A DNA stretch of 64,000 nt from Bacteroidales bacterium (GCA_012518275.1 JAAYSS010000047.1:19058-83057); one strand, 5' to 3'; counted from the first letter of the stretch, positions 42,570 through 50,834 are shown. The notes: generated by a model not told the origin, from the sequence alone. Numbers and translations are program-made.

Positions 42570-43676
42570 TTACTGCTTATTGGCTTCTTCCAAATGCCTA
42601 ACCACATCTTCGTTTTCATCGTAAATACTTAAATCAATATTATTCAATTTCCCGTTATCAATAAGCGATTTCAACAACGGATAAATCGGGAATTCCTCTG
42701 TCCAATAACGTTTGCAAAGAAAAATCATCGGACTGGCGAAACCATAGCTTTCGTAATGGTTTTGAGCCAAATCCATAAAAATCTCCTGCATCGTTCCGGC
42801 ACTTCCGGGTGAGAAAATCACACCGCCTTTGGCGATGGCAAGCAAACCTTCTTCGCGCAAACTGTTTTCGAAAAACTTGGCAATGTGCGTAGCAAACGGC
42901 GTAGAAAGCTCATGACCGTAGAGCCATGTCGGTATTCCAAGGCTTTTGAATTCGGATTCAGGATATTTTTCGAGCACTTGAAACGATGTTTTCAGCCAAT
43001 CGGGATGCGAGTAAATCGGCGCAGGGCTAAATATTCGCACGGCATCTTCCAGCTCAGCGTCTGTCTTACCCGCAAACCAAGCCCCCAGATGCAACGCTTC
43101 CATGGCTCCCGGACCACCTCCGGAACACATCAAATAACCTTTCTCGGTCAGAATCTTTGATAACTTTGCGGTTTGCAAATAAAGTTTTTCGTCTCGTCTC
43201 AGTTTGTGCCCACCCATGATAGCCAGCACTTTGCGTTCATCATAATCCGAAAGGAAGTCGTGTTTGGCATCGTAAATGGAATGGTCATGAAGCGAGCGAG
43301 CCAGCGTTTCCTTGATGTTCCGCGTTTCCGAACCACCCATTTTTTTGTAATAATCATACACGATTTTATCCCTTGTCGCCAAATAAGTTTCCGGCTTTCT
43401 GTAATCGTAGCCGTTGTATAGTTTCTCTTTGTTGTAAAGCCCCGACGGGTAAATACTGAACGGAACGCTTAATCGTGGAAAAATGTAATTATTGGGAAAC
43501 AAGTAATTTATTAGTTTGTCTGTCATTTTACAATCAAGAAACAAACAGTTTTTCACGGCAATACACATCATCCGTTCCTCGAGCCTCGTAAAGTCCAACC
43601 TTTGAAAAGCTATTTTTGAAAGCTTTTCATTCTTAATAACTTCTCGTAATTCTTCTTGTTTCTTTATCTTTCGCAT
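42570..43676 (-). CDS. LOG-family (lysine decarboxylase-like) nucleotide hydrolase
   Basis: VLAIMGGHKLRRDE, LMCSGGGPGAMEALHLGA, VIFSPGSAGTMQEIF. Confidence 0.8.
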   Translation of the reverse strand: MRKIKKQEELREVIKNEKLSKIAFQRLDFTRLEERMMCIAVKNCLFLDCKMTDKLINYLFPNNYIFPRLSVPFSIYPSGLYNKEKLYNGYDYRKPETYLATRDKIVYDYYKKMGGSETRNIKETLARSLHDHSIYDAKHDFLSDYDERKVLAIMGGHKLRRDEKLYLQTAKLSKILTEKGYLMCSGGGPGAMEALHLGAWFAGKTDAELEDAVRIFSPAPIYSHPDWLKTSFQVLEKYPESEFKSLGIPTWLYGHELSTPFATHIAKFFENSLREEGLLAIAKGGVIFSPGSAGTMQEIFMDLAQNHYESYGFASPMIFLCKRYWTEEFPIYPLLKSLIDNGKLNNIDLSIYDENEDVVRHLEEANKQ

Positions 43677-43766
43677 GGTTATAAAAATTTAACACATCTC
43701 CTACCCTGTGCCTGAATATGACCTCCGCAAAACATACTCCCCATCCACCACACACCAATCTCCAAA

Positions 43767-44777
43767 CTAATACCCCGATTTTTCCAGCAGTTCCTGATAA
43801 TTATTCATCTGCATCAATGCAGGCAGGGTTACGTTTTTATTTTTATTCATAAAGCTCTCCACTATTCGAAGCCCCATCCACTCCCCCAGCCTTCCCGGCG
43901 ATTCTTGTGAAATAGGCGCAGTAAACGGCGCCACCTTCATGTACTTTCGGATTAAATGTTGGTCGGACGAAAACAAATCTTTCTGCGCAACAATGGCTTT
44001 CCAGATTTCCGTTTCGTGTGTTTCTGCCCACAATTGCTGTTCTTGTGAGTACCCCACAATATCTTTCATCTCCTTTTCAGACATCGCTACGGAAAGCAGG
44101 AACAATACCTTGCCCCGATACAGCATATTGTCAATCAGTCGATTTTGCGAAGCATCAAACATAAAATTTCTAAAAAGCACGGCAGATACTACATCAATCG
44201 GTAATCGTTCTGCAACAAAGTTTTGAAGCATATAATCATAAACGATATCTTTATAAGGCTCAAAATCAGCACCTAAATAAAAATCCGTACCTACGCCAAA
44301 CACCGTGCGGTCAAGGCTCATAAGCATCGGAACATTCAGCCCGGACACGTAAAAATAGAGCTCGGGCAGGGTCAAGTTCGGGAAATAATGATGAATGAAG
44401 GTGAAAGCATCGGCAATTTCGTTTTGAATGGAAGAAATATCGGTAAACACATCCAACACCTTCCTATTCACGTCTTTCACAAGCGGATAATTAACAAAAT
44501 CGCTCAACATTTTGCCAATCGTATCGCGGTCGGTTACTGAAGAATTCGTCATGTTTTCGATAAAAAGGGGAAGGAATTTCGGATATTTAACCAGCAATGA
44601 TTCAACCGATTCAGCTAAATTGACCGTATCTAAACGTATCAAATCCCTGTCGAAACGGCGGATATTCACCTCCACCCTGTTTTTCTTGGTGTCAATGTGA
44701 AAGCGATTCTTCTTCCCGCAAGACGGAAGCAATAAGAGTAACGAAAGCAAAAGTATGTAGATGTTAGATTTTACCAT
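43767..44777 (-). CDS. gldB: GldB-like gliding/T9SS-associated lipoprotein
   Basis: Lipobox LLLLLPSCGKKN; VNIRRFDRDLIRLDT; LPLFIENM; ERLPIDVVSAVLFRNFMFD. Confidence 0.78.
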   Translation of the reverse strand: MVKSNIYILLLSLLLLLPSCGKKNRFHIDTKKNRVEVNIRRFDRDLIRLDTVNLAESVESLLVKYPKFLPLFIENMTNSSVTDRDTIGKMLSDFVNYPLVKDVNRKVLDVFTDISSIQNEIADAFTFIHHYFPNLTLPELYFYVSGLNVPMLMSLDRTVFGVGTDFYLGADFEPYKDIVYDYMLQNFVAERLPIDVVSAVLFRNFMFDASQNRLIDNMLYRGKVLFLLSVAMSEKEMKDIVGYSQEQQLWAETHETEIWKAIVAQKDLFSSDQHLIRKYMKVAPFTAPISQESPGRLGEWMGLRIVESFMNKNKNVTLPALMQMNNYQELLEKSGY

Positions 44778-44907
44778 TTAAGGTACAAAAATAGTAAAAT
44801 TAACGGAAGAATCGCACTTATCTTTCGCATCAAAACACTTTTACCGAAAATAAAGGGTACTTTCTGTAGTCCGGTTCTAATAATTTTTGTACTTTTGTGG
44901 TTCCAAT

Positions 44908-44978
44908 TGTCCTATAGTGTAACGGTAGCACACCAGTCTCTGGATCTGTTAGTCAAGGTTCGAATCCTTGTAGGACAA
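44908..44978 (+). tRNA. tRNA-Gln (CTG)
   Basis: TGTCCTATAGTGTAACGGTAGCACACCAGTCTCTGGATCTGTTAGTCAAGGTTCGAATCCTTGTAGGACA; acceptor stem pairs perfectly; anticodon stem is imperfect, so the isotype is somewhat less certain. Confidence 0.85.
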
Positions 44979-44980
44979 CA
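44965..44980 (+). repeat. att repeat, tRNA side
   Basis: TCCTTGTAGGACAACA, overlapping the 3' end of tRNA-Gln. Confidence 0.9.
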
Positions 44981-44982
44981 AT

Positions 44983-45013
44983 AAACCGCAACACAATGTC
45001 TGTGTTGCGGTTT
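44983..45013 (+). terminator. Hairpin terminator downstream of tRNA-Gln, inside the element
   Basis: aaaccgcaacaca-atgtc-tgtgttgcggttt: 13-bp perfect stem followed by T-rich sequence. Confidence 0.8.
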
Positions 45014-45020
45014 TTATTTC

Positions 45021-45043
45021 AAAGGGTGAAAATTAGGGTGAAA
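45021..45043 (+). repeat. Putative integrase arm-type site, left
   Basis: AAAGGGTGAAAATTAGGGTGAAA, identical to 50550-50572; contains two AGGGTGAAA units 12 bp apart. Confidence 0.75.
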
Positions 45044-45065
45044 GTGGTTGCGGAAAAGTTGTTTT

Positions 45066-45096
45066 TTTGATAACTCGAATAAACATTCTATCTTTG
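45066..45096 (+). promoter_or_regulatory. Consensus Bacteroidetes promoter upstream of ncRNA candidate
   Basis: TTTG (45066-45069), 19-nt spacer, TATCTTTG (45089-45096). Confidence 0.7.
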
Positions 45097-45102
45097 TAGC
45101 AC

Positions 45103-45250
45103 CTACCAACATTTTTGCCGTTGGTTGGTTAAACACTTTGACGGGCGGGGTGGTTCTCGCCTGTCTTTATTTTTATAAATTTATATTCCAGTTGTTAAAC
45201 GAAAAATCCCCACTATACATCGTATTTGTATGGGGATTTATTTTTTCTAA
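45103..45250 (+). ncRNA. Candidate structured small RNA, no convincing ORF
   Basis: Consecutive hairpins ACCAAC..GTTGGT, GACGGGCG..CGCCTGTC followed by TTTATTTTT, and AAATCCCC..GGGGATTT followed by ATTTTTTCT; start placed about 7 nt after the -7 box. Confidence 0.5.
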
Positions 45251-45520
45251 TTGTTAAAAAAGTACCCTATGAAAACATGAAAGAAAAATGCTATCTTATT
45301 GATATTCAATAACGTAATTCTATTTGACATAATGTAAGTTATAGGCATTAACTTTCATTAACTTATTAAAGTATTGATTATGTGGGTATTAGCGAATATC
45401 TTAGATATTTCACATTTAACAGATTCGCTGTATTGCAAAGATAAGTTAAATTCTCGTTAAATTACTGTTAAAAAATGGCGGGATGATTCCCACCGTTTTC
45501 TTTTAAGTAACTTTGTAAAT

Positions 45521-45727
45521 ATGAAAGAAGAATTGACTATAAAGATGCATTCAGAGCTTGCTATTAGTCCTCGTATTGAAGAGCTGCATCGTTGTATGAC
45601 AATTTGGTGTCATTCTGGGATTAAATCTGAAAATAACCAAAATTTTGAAAAGGTATGTGAGCGATATGGTGTGAGTAAGGCTGTTGTTCTGAAAAATAAG
45701 AAATATTGTCTTTCACTTATCGAATAA
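45521..45727 (+). CDS. Small hypothetical protein
   Basis: 68 aa; TAACTTTG -7-like box at 45508-45515 and a downstream hairpin terminator. Confidence 0.5.
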   Translation: MKEELTIKMHSELAISPRIEELHRCMTIWCHSGIKSENNQNFEKVCERYGVSKAVVLKNKKYCLSLIE

Positions 45728-45765
45728 AAAAAGTAGGCTGGTTTTTTACCAACCTACTTTTTCAT
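45727..45765. terminator. Bidirectional terminator
   Basis: aaaaaaagtaggctggttttttaccaacctactttttcat. Confidence 0.75.
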
Positions 45766-45805
45766 TGTGTCTATATTCCGCAACGGCATTTTCATATTAT
45801 TTTAT

Positions 45806-46042
45806 TTACAGTTTCAACTGATTAATATCTTCGATTGTTTCCAAATTAAGTTTTACACTTCTTGTTATTTGCTCCATTATCGCGTTTTGCAATTTAAAAA
45901 CTGGATTTGTTACCTTACTCGATTCAAGCGGAATGTGAATGTTAGCATAATCAACAATCCGCGCTTCTAACTTCACTAAATCCTCATAAATTCCTACAAG
46001 CTGATTTGTACGTTCTGTTACATCAAATTTTTTTGTATTCAT
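45806..46042 (-). CDS. Small hypothetical protein
   Basis: 78-aa ORF in the minus-strand block; six bases from the neighbouring ORF. Confidence 0.55.
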   Translation of the reverse strand: MNTKKFDVTERTNQLVGIYEDLVKLEARIVDYANIHIPLESSKVTNPVFKLQNAIMEQITRSVKLNLETIEDINQLKL

Positions 46043-46047
46043 AGTGA

Positions 46048-46296
46048 TTAGATAATTACTCCTTTGTTTTTATTTAAACTCAAATTTTCATCAATGGAGC
46101 TTAAAACATAATGAAAAACTTCATCTTTTAGATTCGTGATGACTGGGTAAAAACATTCATTCATTACCTCATCAACTTTAGAATCTTCTACATATTCGCT
46201 TACTGTTTTATAAATTTGTTCGCAAGTGTCATCGATATTTTTTATACACTCAATAAAATCTGCTGTTTGTTTGCTTACTTTAAATTGTTTTTCCAT
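46048..46296 (-). CDS. Small hypothetical protein
   Basis: 82-aa ORF, tightly spaced with 45806-46042. Confidence 0.55.
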   Translation of the reverse strand: MEKQFKVSKQTADFIECIKNIDDTCEQIYKTVSEYVEDSKVDEVMNECFYPVITNLKDEVFHYVLSSIDENLSLNKNKGVII

Positions 46297-46446
46297 ACTA
46301 TTTTAAAATTTATTTTTAGTGATTAATAACTTCTGCAATAATACAATATTATCTTATAAGAAACAAGTTAAAAACATATAAATCAGCGTATTAAAATAAT
46401 ACGTTTTGGGCTTATTTTTTAACATTCGTATTAAAATAATACGCTT

Positions 46447-46758
46447 TTAGTACTCGGTCTCAAGTTCTTTCAAAAGTTCTTTCGCTTCTTCTTTGCTAAG
46501 TTCTACCTCCTGAATAAATTCAATATCAGTTTGTACACTTTGCATTTTTGGTGTTGTGTATTCAAGCAGTTTTATCAAAATGTTTAACCGGTCTTTTGGT
46601 TCTACTGCCAACAAATCTTTTTCAAATTGGATTCGGTTCTTATCCAATAAAAAATTAATCCATTCCCTAACACTTTGAGTGATTTTGTTGGGTGTGCCTT
46701 TTTTCCGCCCCCCGGTTTTGGGTGTTCCTTTTGGTCTTCCTACTGTTTTTTTATTCAT
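46447..46758 (-). CDS. Basic GRPKG-motif protein, phage/element-associated type
   Basis: MNKKTVGRPKGTPKTGGRKKGTPNKITQSVREWINFLLDKNRIQFEKDLLAVEPKDRLNILIKLLEYTTPKMQ; resembles small DNA-binding proteins found in phages and integrative elements. Confidence 0.6.
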   Translation of the reverse strand: MNKKTVGRPKGTPKTGGRKKGTPNKITQSVREWINFLLDKNRIQFEKDLLAVEPKDRLNILIKLLEYTTPKMQSVQTDIEFIQEVELSKEEAKELLKELETEY

Positions 46759-46880
46759 TTCTATTTATTTCTACTTTAGAAATTAACACTCTTATTTTCA
46801 AAGGCATACTGAAAAATAAATTTTCGGACGCCCCATTAGTTTTTTATTTTGCTTATTCGTTTAATTTCAGTCGCTGCATT

Positions 46881-47630
46881 TTATAGTTTTTCATCATAAT
46901 GGCTTTTTTGACTAATTCTGCGTTTATTCTCTCCATTGTTTTCTGTGTTGATTTTATGATTATACCAATTTGCAAAATGTTTTTTCGCATCGTTTATTGA
47001 TTTTTTTTGCGCCCCCTCAGTTTCCAGTTTCTTAAAAAAAGAATTTATGGAATAAATTATTTCCTCTTTGCTTTTGTGATAATTCATGCACAAAATTTCA
47101 ATATGCCTTTCGTCTTCTAAAAATATCTTTTTACAATCGGATAATTCTATTTCAAAATTTTGTGAGAATTTGTTCTTATTCTCATTCTCATTCTTATTCT
47201 TATTATTATTCTTATTCTTATTCTTATTACCGATATGGTATTCGTATGGTATTGATACTGTATCTGTATTATATACATACTCTATCAAGTCCCGATTCTT
47301 AACCATAGTAAGCCCTTTATTTACAGCACTTATTACTTTTGGAGATTTATTTTTATTATACTTATTCCAGTTAATAATTGCCATTTCATTAGTTTCTTCT
47401 GAATAAACTATCTTTTCAGCATTTTCAAAAAAATCTATTAGCTTTGTAACTTCATCTATTGAAACACCTAAGTCAAAAGAAATTTGCCTTTTAGTTATTT
47501 CATATATTCCGCATTGAGTAGTACGTTCATTTGTCAGTAAGTAAATAAAGAATAGCTTCTTTATTGGATCTAATTCGGAAATGAAACTATCACTCCAATA
47601 TGTAGTATGTACATTTCTATAAATTGCCAT
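46881..47630 (-). CDS. Putative phage-type replication/DnaD-like protein
   Basis: N-terminal winged-helix-like SDSFISELDPIKKLFFIYLLTNERTTQCGIYEITKRQISFDLGVSIDEV; N/K repeat linker; C-terminal FANWYNHKI. Confidence 0.65.
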   Translation of the reverse strand: MAIYRNVHTTYWSDSFISELDPIKKLFFIYLLTNERTTQCGIYEITKRQISFDLGVSIDEVTKLIDFFENAEKIVYSEETNEMAIINWNKYNKNKSPKVISAVNKGLTMVKNRDLIEYVYNTDTVSIPYEYHIGNKNKNKNNNKNKNENENKNKFSQNFEIELSDCKKIFLEDERHIEILCMNYHKSKEEIIYSINSFFKKLETEGAQKKSINDAKKHFANWYNHKINTENNGENKRRISQKSHYDEKL

Positions 47631-47633
47631 AAT

Positions 47634-48125
47634 TCAAAAATTTTTATTAAACCATTCTACGAACGTTGTAAAATCTTTTGCTATATAGTAAACACCGCCC
47701 GCGCTTTCAATATCCCGCTGATATTTCTTTTGTGCCTCACTTTGGCGGTCTGCTCCAATCTTAACCTCAATTTTAACACTCCTGCCGTTGATTGTAGCGG
47801 ATATGTCGGCACTTCCGGGCGTTGATGTACCTTTTACCCATTCAATACTTCCAATCGTTCTACGAAGCCCTAAAACGTCTGTATAAGTTTTGCGTTTGTC
47901 GATCGGTATGCCGGTGGTGTTTATCCTTTCAGCTTGCCCGCCTTTAAGTTTAATATATGCAATGATAGCTTTTGTAAGACCGTTGGCGGTCTTATCGGTG
48001 TGTGTAATCGGTGCAAGGAGTTCCGCCGGTATATTCGGATATTTTAACCGCTTGCGCTTCATTAACTCACTCTCAAGCCGTTTAATGCTTTCCGGTTTTT
48101 TGTATTTAGTTAAACACTTAGCCAT
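47634..48125 (-). CDS. VRR-NUC-like (PD-(D/E)XK) nuclease
   Basis: GTSTPGSADISATINGRSVKIEVKIGADRQSEAQKKYQRDIESAGGVYYIAKDF: D...EVK and Q-containing motifs. Confidence 0.72.
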   Translation of the reverse strand: MAKCLTKYKKPESIKRLESELMKRKRLKYPNIPAELLAPITHTDKTANGLTKAIIAYIKLKGGQAERINTTGIPIDKRKTYTDVLGLRRTIGSIEWVKGTSTPGSADISATINGRSVKIEVKIGADRQSEAQKKYQRDIESAGGVYYIAKDFTTFVEWFNKNF

Positions 48126-48128
48126 AAT

Positions 48129-48440
48129 TTACACCCTCCGATATTTAAGTGTTTCAACATCTTTCATTGTATCGCAGATAATGTTCTTTTCGTAGCGTAT
48201 GAGCGAACCAATCCTTTTGGCGGGGATTATTCCCTTTTTAGTCCATTTGTGCAATGTGGGCAACGATACACCCAAATACTCGGCTGTTTGCTTTCGTGTT
48301 AATAATTCCGGTGTAGTGTCGGTGGATTCTGGTGGCGTTAATTGTTCTACCGCCTTTTGTACTTCGTTTGATACGATTGTTTGAATTGAGTTTTGAAAAT
48401 CGTTAAAACTAATTCCGTTTAATAAAATTTCGTTTGTCAT
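48129..48440 (-). CDS. Excisionase-like helix-turn-helix protein
   Basis: LLTRKQTAEYLGVSLPTLHKWTKKGIIPAKRIGSLIRYEK (HTH_17-like). Confidence 0.85.
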   Translation of the reverse strand: MTNEILLNGISFNDFQNSIQTIVSNEVQKAVEQLTPPESTDTTPELLTRKQTAEYLGVSLPTLHKWTKKGIIPAKRIGSLIRYEKNIICDTMKDVETLKYRRV

Positions 48441-48560
48441 AATCTTGTTTTTATTAAAGTTTACGACAAAGTTGCGGTTTTGATAAAAAATAAAACTTCC
48501 AAAGTTCCGATTGGGATAAATGGAATTTTGGAAGTGAAAATATTGATTAAGATAGAGTAA

Positions 48561-49223
48561 TTAAATAAAATATTTCGTCAATTCTTCTTTTACATAATTT
48601 TCAATTAAATCTGTGTTTCTTGCGGTGTTTCTTGTAATACCGCCTCTAACAGCGCAAAAAACGTTTTTTTCTTTTTTTTCAACAACTTTACAGCCAAATT
48701 TATCATAAAAAACTGAAATTCCATCACTTCCTCGATAAAATTCTTTTTGTATTACGTTATTTTCTATCAGATAATAAAAAATCCGTGCAAAGTCTATGAA
48801 TTTAGATATTAGTTTCTCATTTTCATCAATATATGAACAACGTTTTAACACATTAATTAAATCACTTATTTTGTGGCGGTATTTTTTTTCAAATAGACCT
48901 TCAAACGTTAATTCATGCTTTTCTGCTGGCTTATTTGGTAGCTGTGAATCTTTTATGCCTTTCTCAATTAGCAACAAATCAACTTCAACTATTAACCTAT
49001 CTCGAAGTTCGATTAAAGCTGGCGGTGCTTTAAGTATAAGGTCAGGTATGGTGCGTAAAACTCTATCTTCTTCAAGTAAATCACTTTTTAAACTTTCTAA
49101 AAGATAACTAACAACGCCCGGGTTATAATCATTGAAATTCTTCTTTAACCTTTTCAATTGTTTCACCTGATTCAATGTGGTTTCGTATCGTTCTACTTTT
49201 TGAGAGATTGTTGTTGAACTCAT
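48561..49223 (-). CDS. Unknown protein coupled to the integrase (weak RteC/DUF6617-like impression)
   Basis: 220 aa; start overlaps the integrase stop in an ATGA; C-terminal LINVLKRCSYIDENEKL...IFYYLIENNVI...AVFYDKFG-like pattern. Confidence 0.6.
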   Translation of the reverse strand: MSSTTISQKVERYETTLNQVKQLKRLKKNFNDYNPGVVSYLLESLKSDLLEEDRVLRTIPDLILKAPPALIELRDRLIVEVDLLLIEKGIKDSQLPNKPAEKHELTFEGLFEKKYRHKISDLINVLKRCSYIDENEKLISKFIDFARIFYYLIENNVIQKEFYRGSDGISVFYDKFGCKVVEKKEKNVFCAVRGGITRNTARNTDLIENYVKEELTKYFI

Positions 49224-50500
49224 TTTGCTATCGTTAAGGGATTAAAGAACTTATGAGATTTCAGTTTCATTGCATTATCCTTGCTACTCATTTTAATGTA
49301 TTTCATAAATGCACTTTCGGTTTTGTGTCCGGTTATCTCCATTATTGAAAGTACCGGAACGTCTGCCAAATAGGCATTCGTTGCAAAAGAACGGCGGGCG
49401 GTGTGGCTCGTTACTAACTTATATTTTGGCGTTGTTGAACTGACTAACATTCCTTTTATTCGGTTTTGGGTTGTTATTGGTTCATTTATCTCTGCTTTTT
49501 CCGCTACTTCCTTAATGTATTCGTTGTATTTTTGATTACTGATTGACTTTGGTAGCTGATAATCGTATTTCTCGAATATCTGTTTTACTCTCGTATGTAT
49601 CGGAATATCTACGATTCTTTCAGTCTTTTGCGTTTTAAGACTAATCGTATTATCGGAAGTAATGTTATCTTTTGTTAGTCGGAAAAGGTCGGAATATCTT
49701 AAACCGGTATAACTTCCAATAATAAACATATCCCTAACAGTTTCTAAATACTTTGGTAGGTTGGAAAGGTTGTACATTTTCGAAAGCTCCGTTTCATTCA
49801 AATAAATGCTCTCTGTTTCCTCTTTCGGTTTACTAAATGATTTCTTTTGATAGTCTAATGATACGTCAATACCTCGTTCGTTAGCCTTGTTTAGTATCGT
49901 TTTTATAATCTTTATTCGTGTGCCGATAGTGTTTTGTGCTAAACCCAAATCGGTAAGGTATTTCACAAATAAATTATAAAAATCAATATCGGCGTTTTTG
50001 TATGTTAATACGGTTTTATGTTTCTTTTCATAGTCTTTCAGATTACGCAAAACAACCTTATAACTTTTTAATGTGGATTTTTTATAAGGTAGGGTATCAA
50101 TCAAATGCTGTGTGAACTGCGTTAATGTCAAATTAGCAAGACTTGTTGCATCTGTAGCAGTGTTTTTCTGTTTTATAACCTTATCGAGTTCGTTTTTGAT
50201 TTCGTCTTTGGTTGGTGTAGATCCGCTGTTTTTGAATGATAGCAAAACAGCGTTAATCATACTTTCGATGTCATCCAGACGTTGGTTAAATTCCGGATAT
50301 TCCGGAAATTTGGCGGTACTCTTTGCCCTGCAAGTCTTTTTGTTCCAAAATTTCGGATTGATTGTTTCTGAAATATAATATCTCAAATAATTATATTTCG
50401 TTTTGTTGCCAATTTTGACCGGTTCACTAATTGGGATTTGTGCGTAAAGTGGTGTAGTATCCCCTTTTGTATATTTACGGGTAAAACTAATTTTTGCCAT
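49220..50500 (-). CDS. Tyrosine recombinase/integrase
   Basis: Phage_int_SAM-like N-terminus; catalytic motifs GSYTGLRYSDLFRL, TSHTARRSFATNAYLADVPVLSIMEITGHKTESAFMKYIK. Confidence 0.95.
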   Translation of the reverse strand: MAKISFTRKYTKGDTTPLYAQIPISEPVKIGNKTKYNYLRYYISETINPKFWNKKTCRAKSTAKFPEYPEFNQRLDDIESMINAVLLSFKNSGSTPTKDEIKNELDKVIKQKNTATDATSLANLTLTQFTQHLIDTLPYKKSTLKSYKVVLRNLKDYEKKHKTVLTYKNADIDFYNLFVKYLTDLGLAQNTIGTRIKIIKTILNKANERGIDVSLDYQKKSFSKPKEETESIYLNETELSKMYNLSNLPKYLETVRDMFIIGSYTGLRYSDLFRLTKDNITSDNTISLKTQKTERIVDIPIHTRVKQIFEKYDYQLPKSISNQKYNEYIKEVAEKAEINEPITTQNRIKGMLVSSTTPKYKLVTSHTARRSFATNAYLADVPVLSIMEITGHKTESAFMKYIKMSSKDNAMKLKSHKFFNPLTIAK

Positions 50501-50549
50501 AATTGAATAATGATTGGTTAAACACTATGCAAATATAACAAATTCTTTT

Positions 50550-50572
50550 AAAGGGTGAAAATTAGGGTGAAA
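50550..50572 (+). repeat. Putative integrase arm-type site, right
   Basis: AAAGGGTGAAAATTAGGGTGAAA, identical to 45021-45043. Confidence 0.75.
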
Positions 50573-50704
50573 ATATTTTTAATTTAACTTTACTTATATT
50601 TATTCTGAAAATGAAAATATTTTGTAAAAAACGCAATACAGTGCGTATTATAAGCATTTTAATAAATAATTTAGATAAAAATAAATAATAAAAGGAAAAT
50701 ATAA

Positions 50705-50725
50705 TGTTGTCCTTGTAGGACAACA
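50705..50725. repeat. att repeat at the distal end, with palindromic core
   Basis: TGTTGTCC-TTGTA-GGACAACA perfect 8-bp inverted repeat; includes the 16-bp direct repeat at 50710-50725. Confidence 0.88.
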
Positions 50726-50834
50726 CTTAGGCGTGTATTAGTTATTGATATATTGGTGTTTAGCACAGTTTCACATCTCCTTATTTTCTCATCGTACTCA
50801 CTCTCCACTCTTTCAGTCACTCTTTCTCTCGGTT

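Larger units (their letters stand above)
44965..50725. mobile_element. Compact integrative element (about 5.76 kb) in tRNA-Gln
   Basis: 16-bp direct repeat TCCTTGTAGGACAACA at 44965-44980 (tRNA 3' end) and 50710-50725; tyrosine integrase at 49220-50500; minus-strand gene block; shared 23-bp repeat near both ends. Confidence 0.9.

Noticed and set aside
50700-50726. tRNA fragment or second tRNA-Gln
   Set aside because: Only the 16-bp att repeat plus element sequence; no tRNA body is present.
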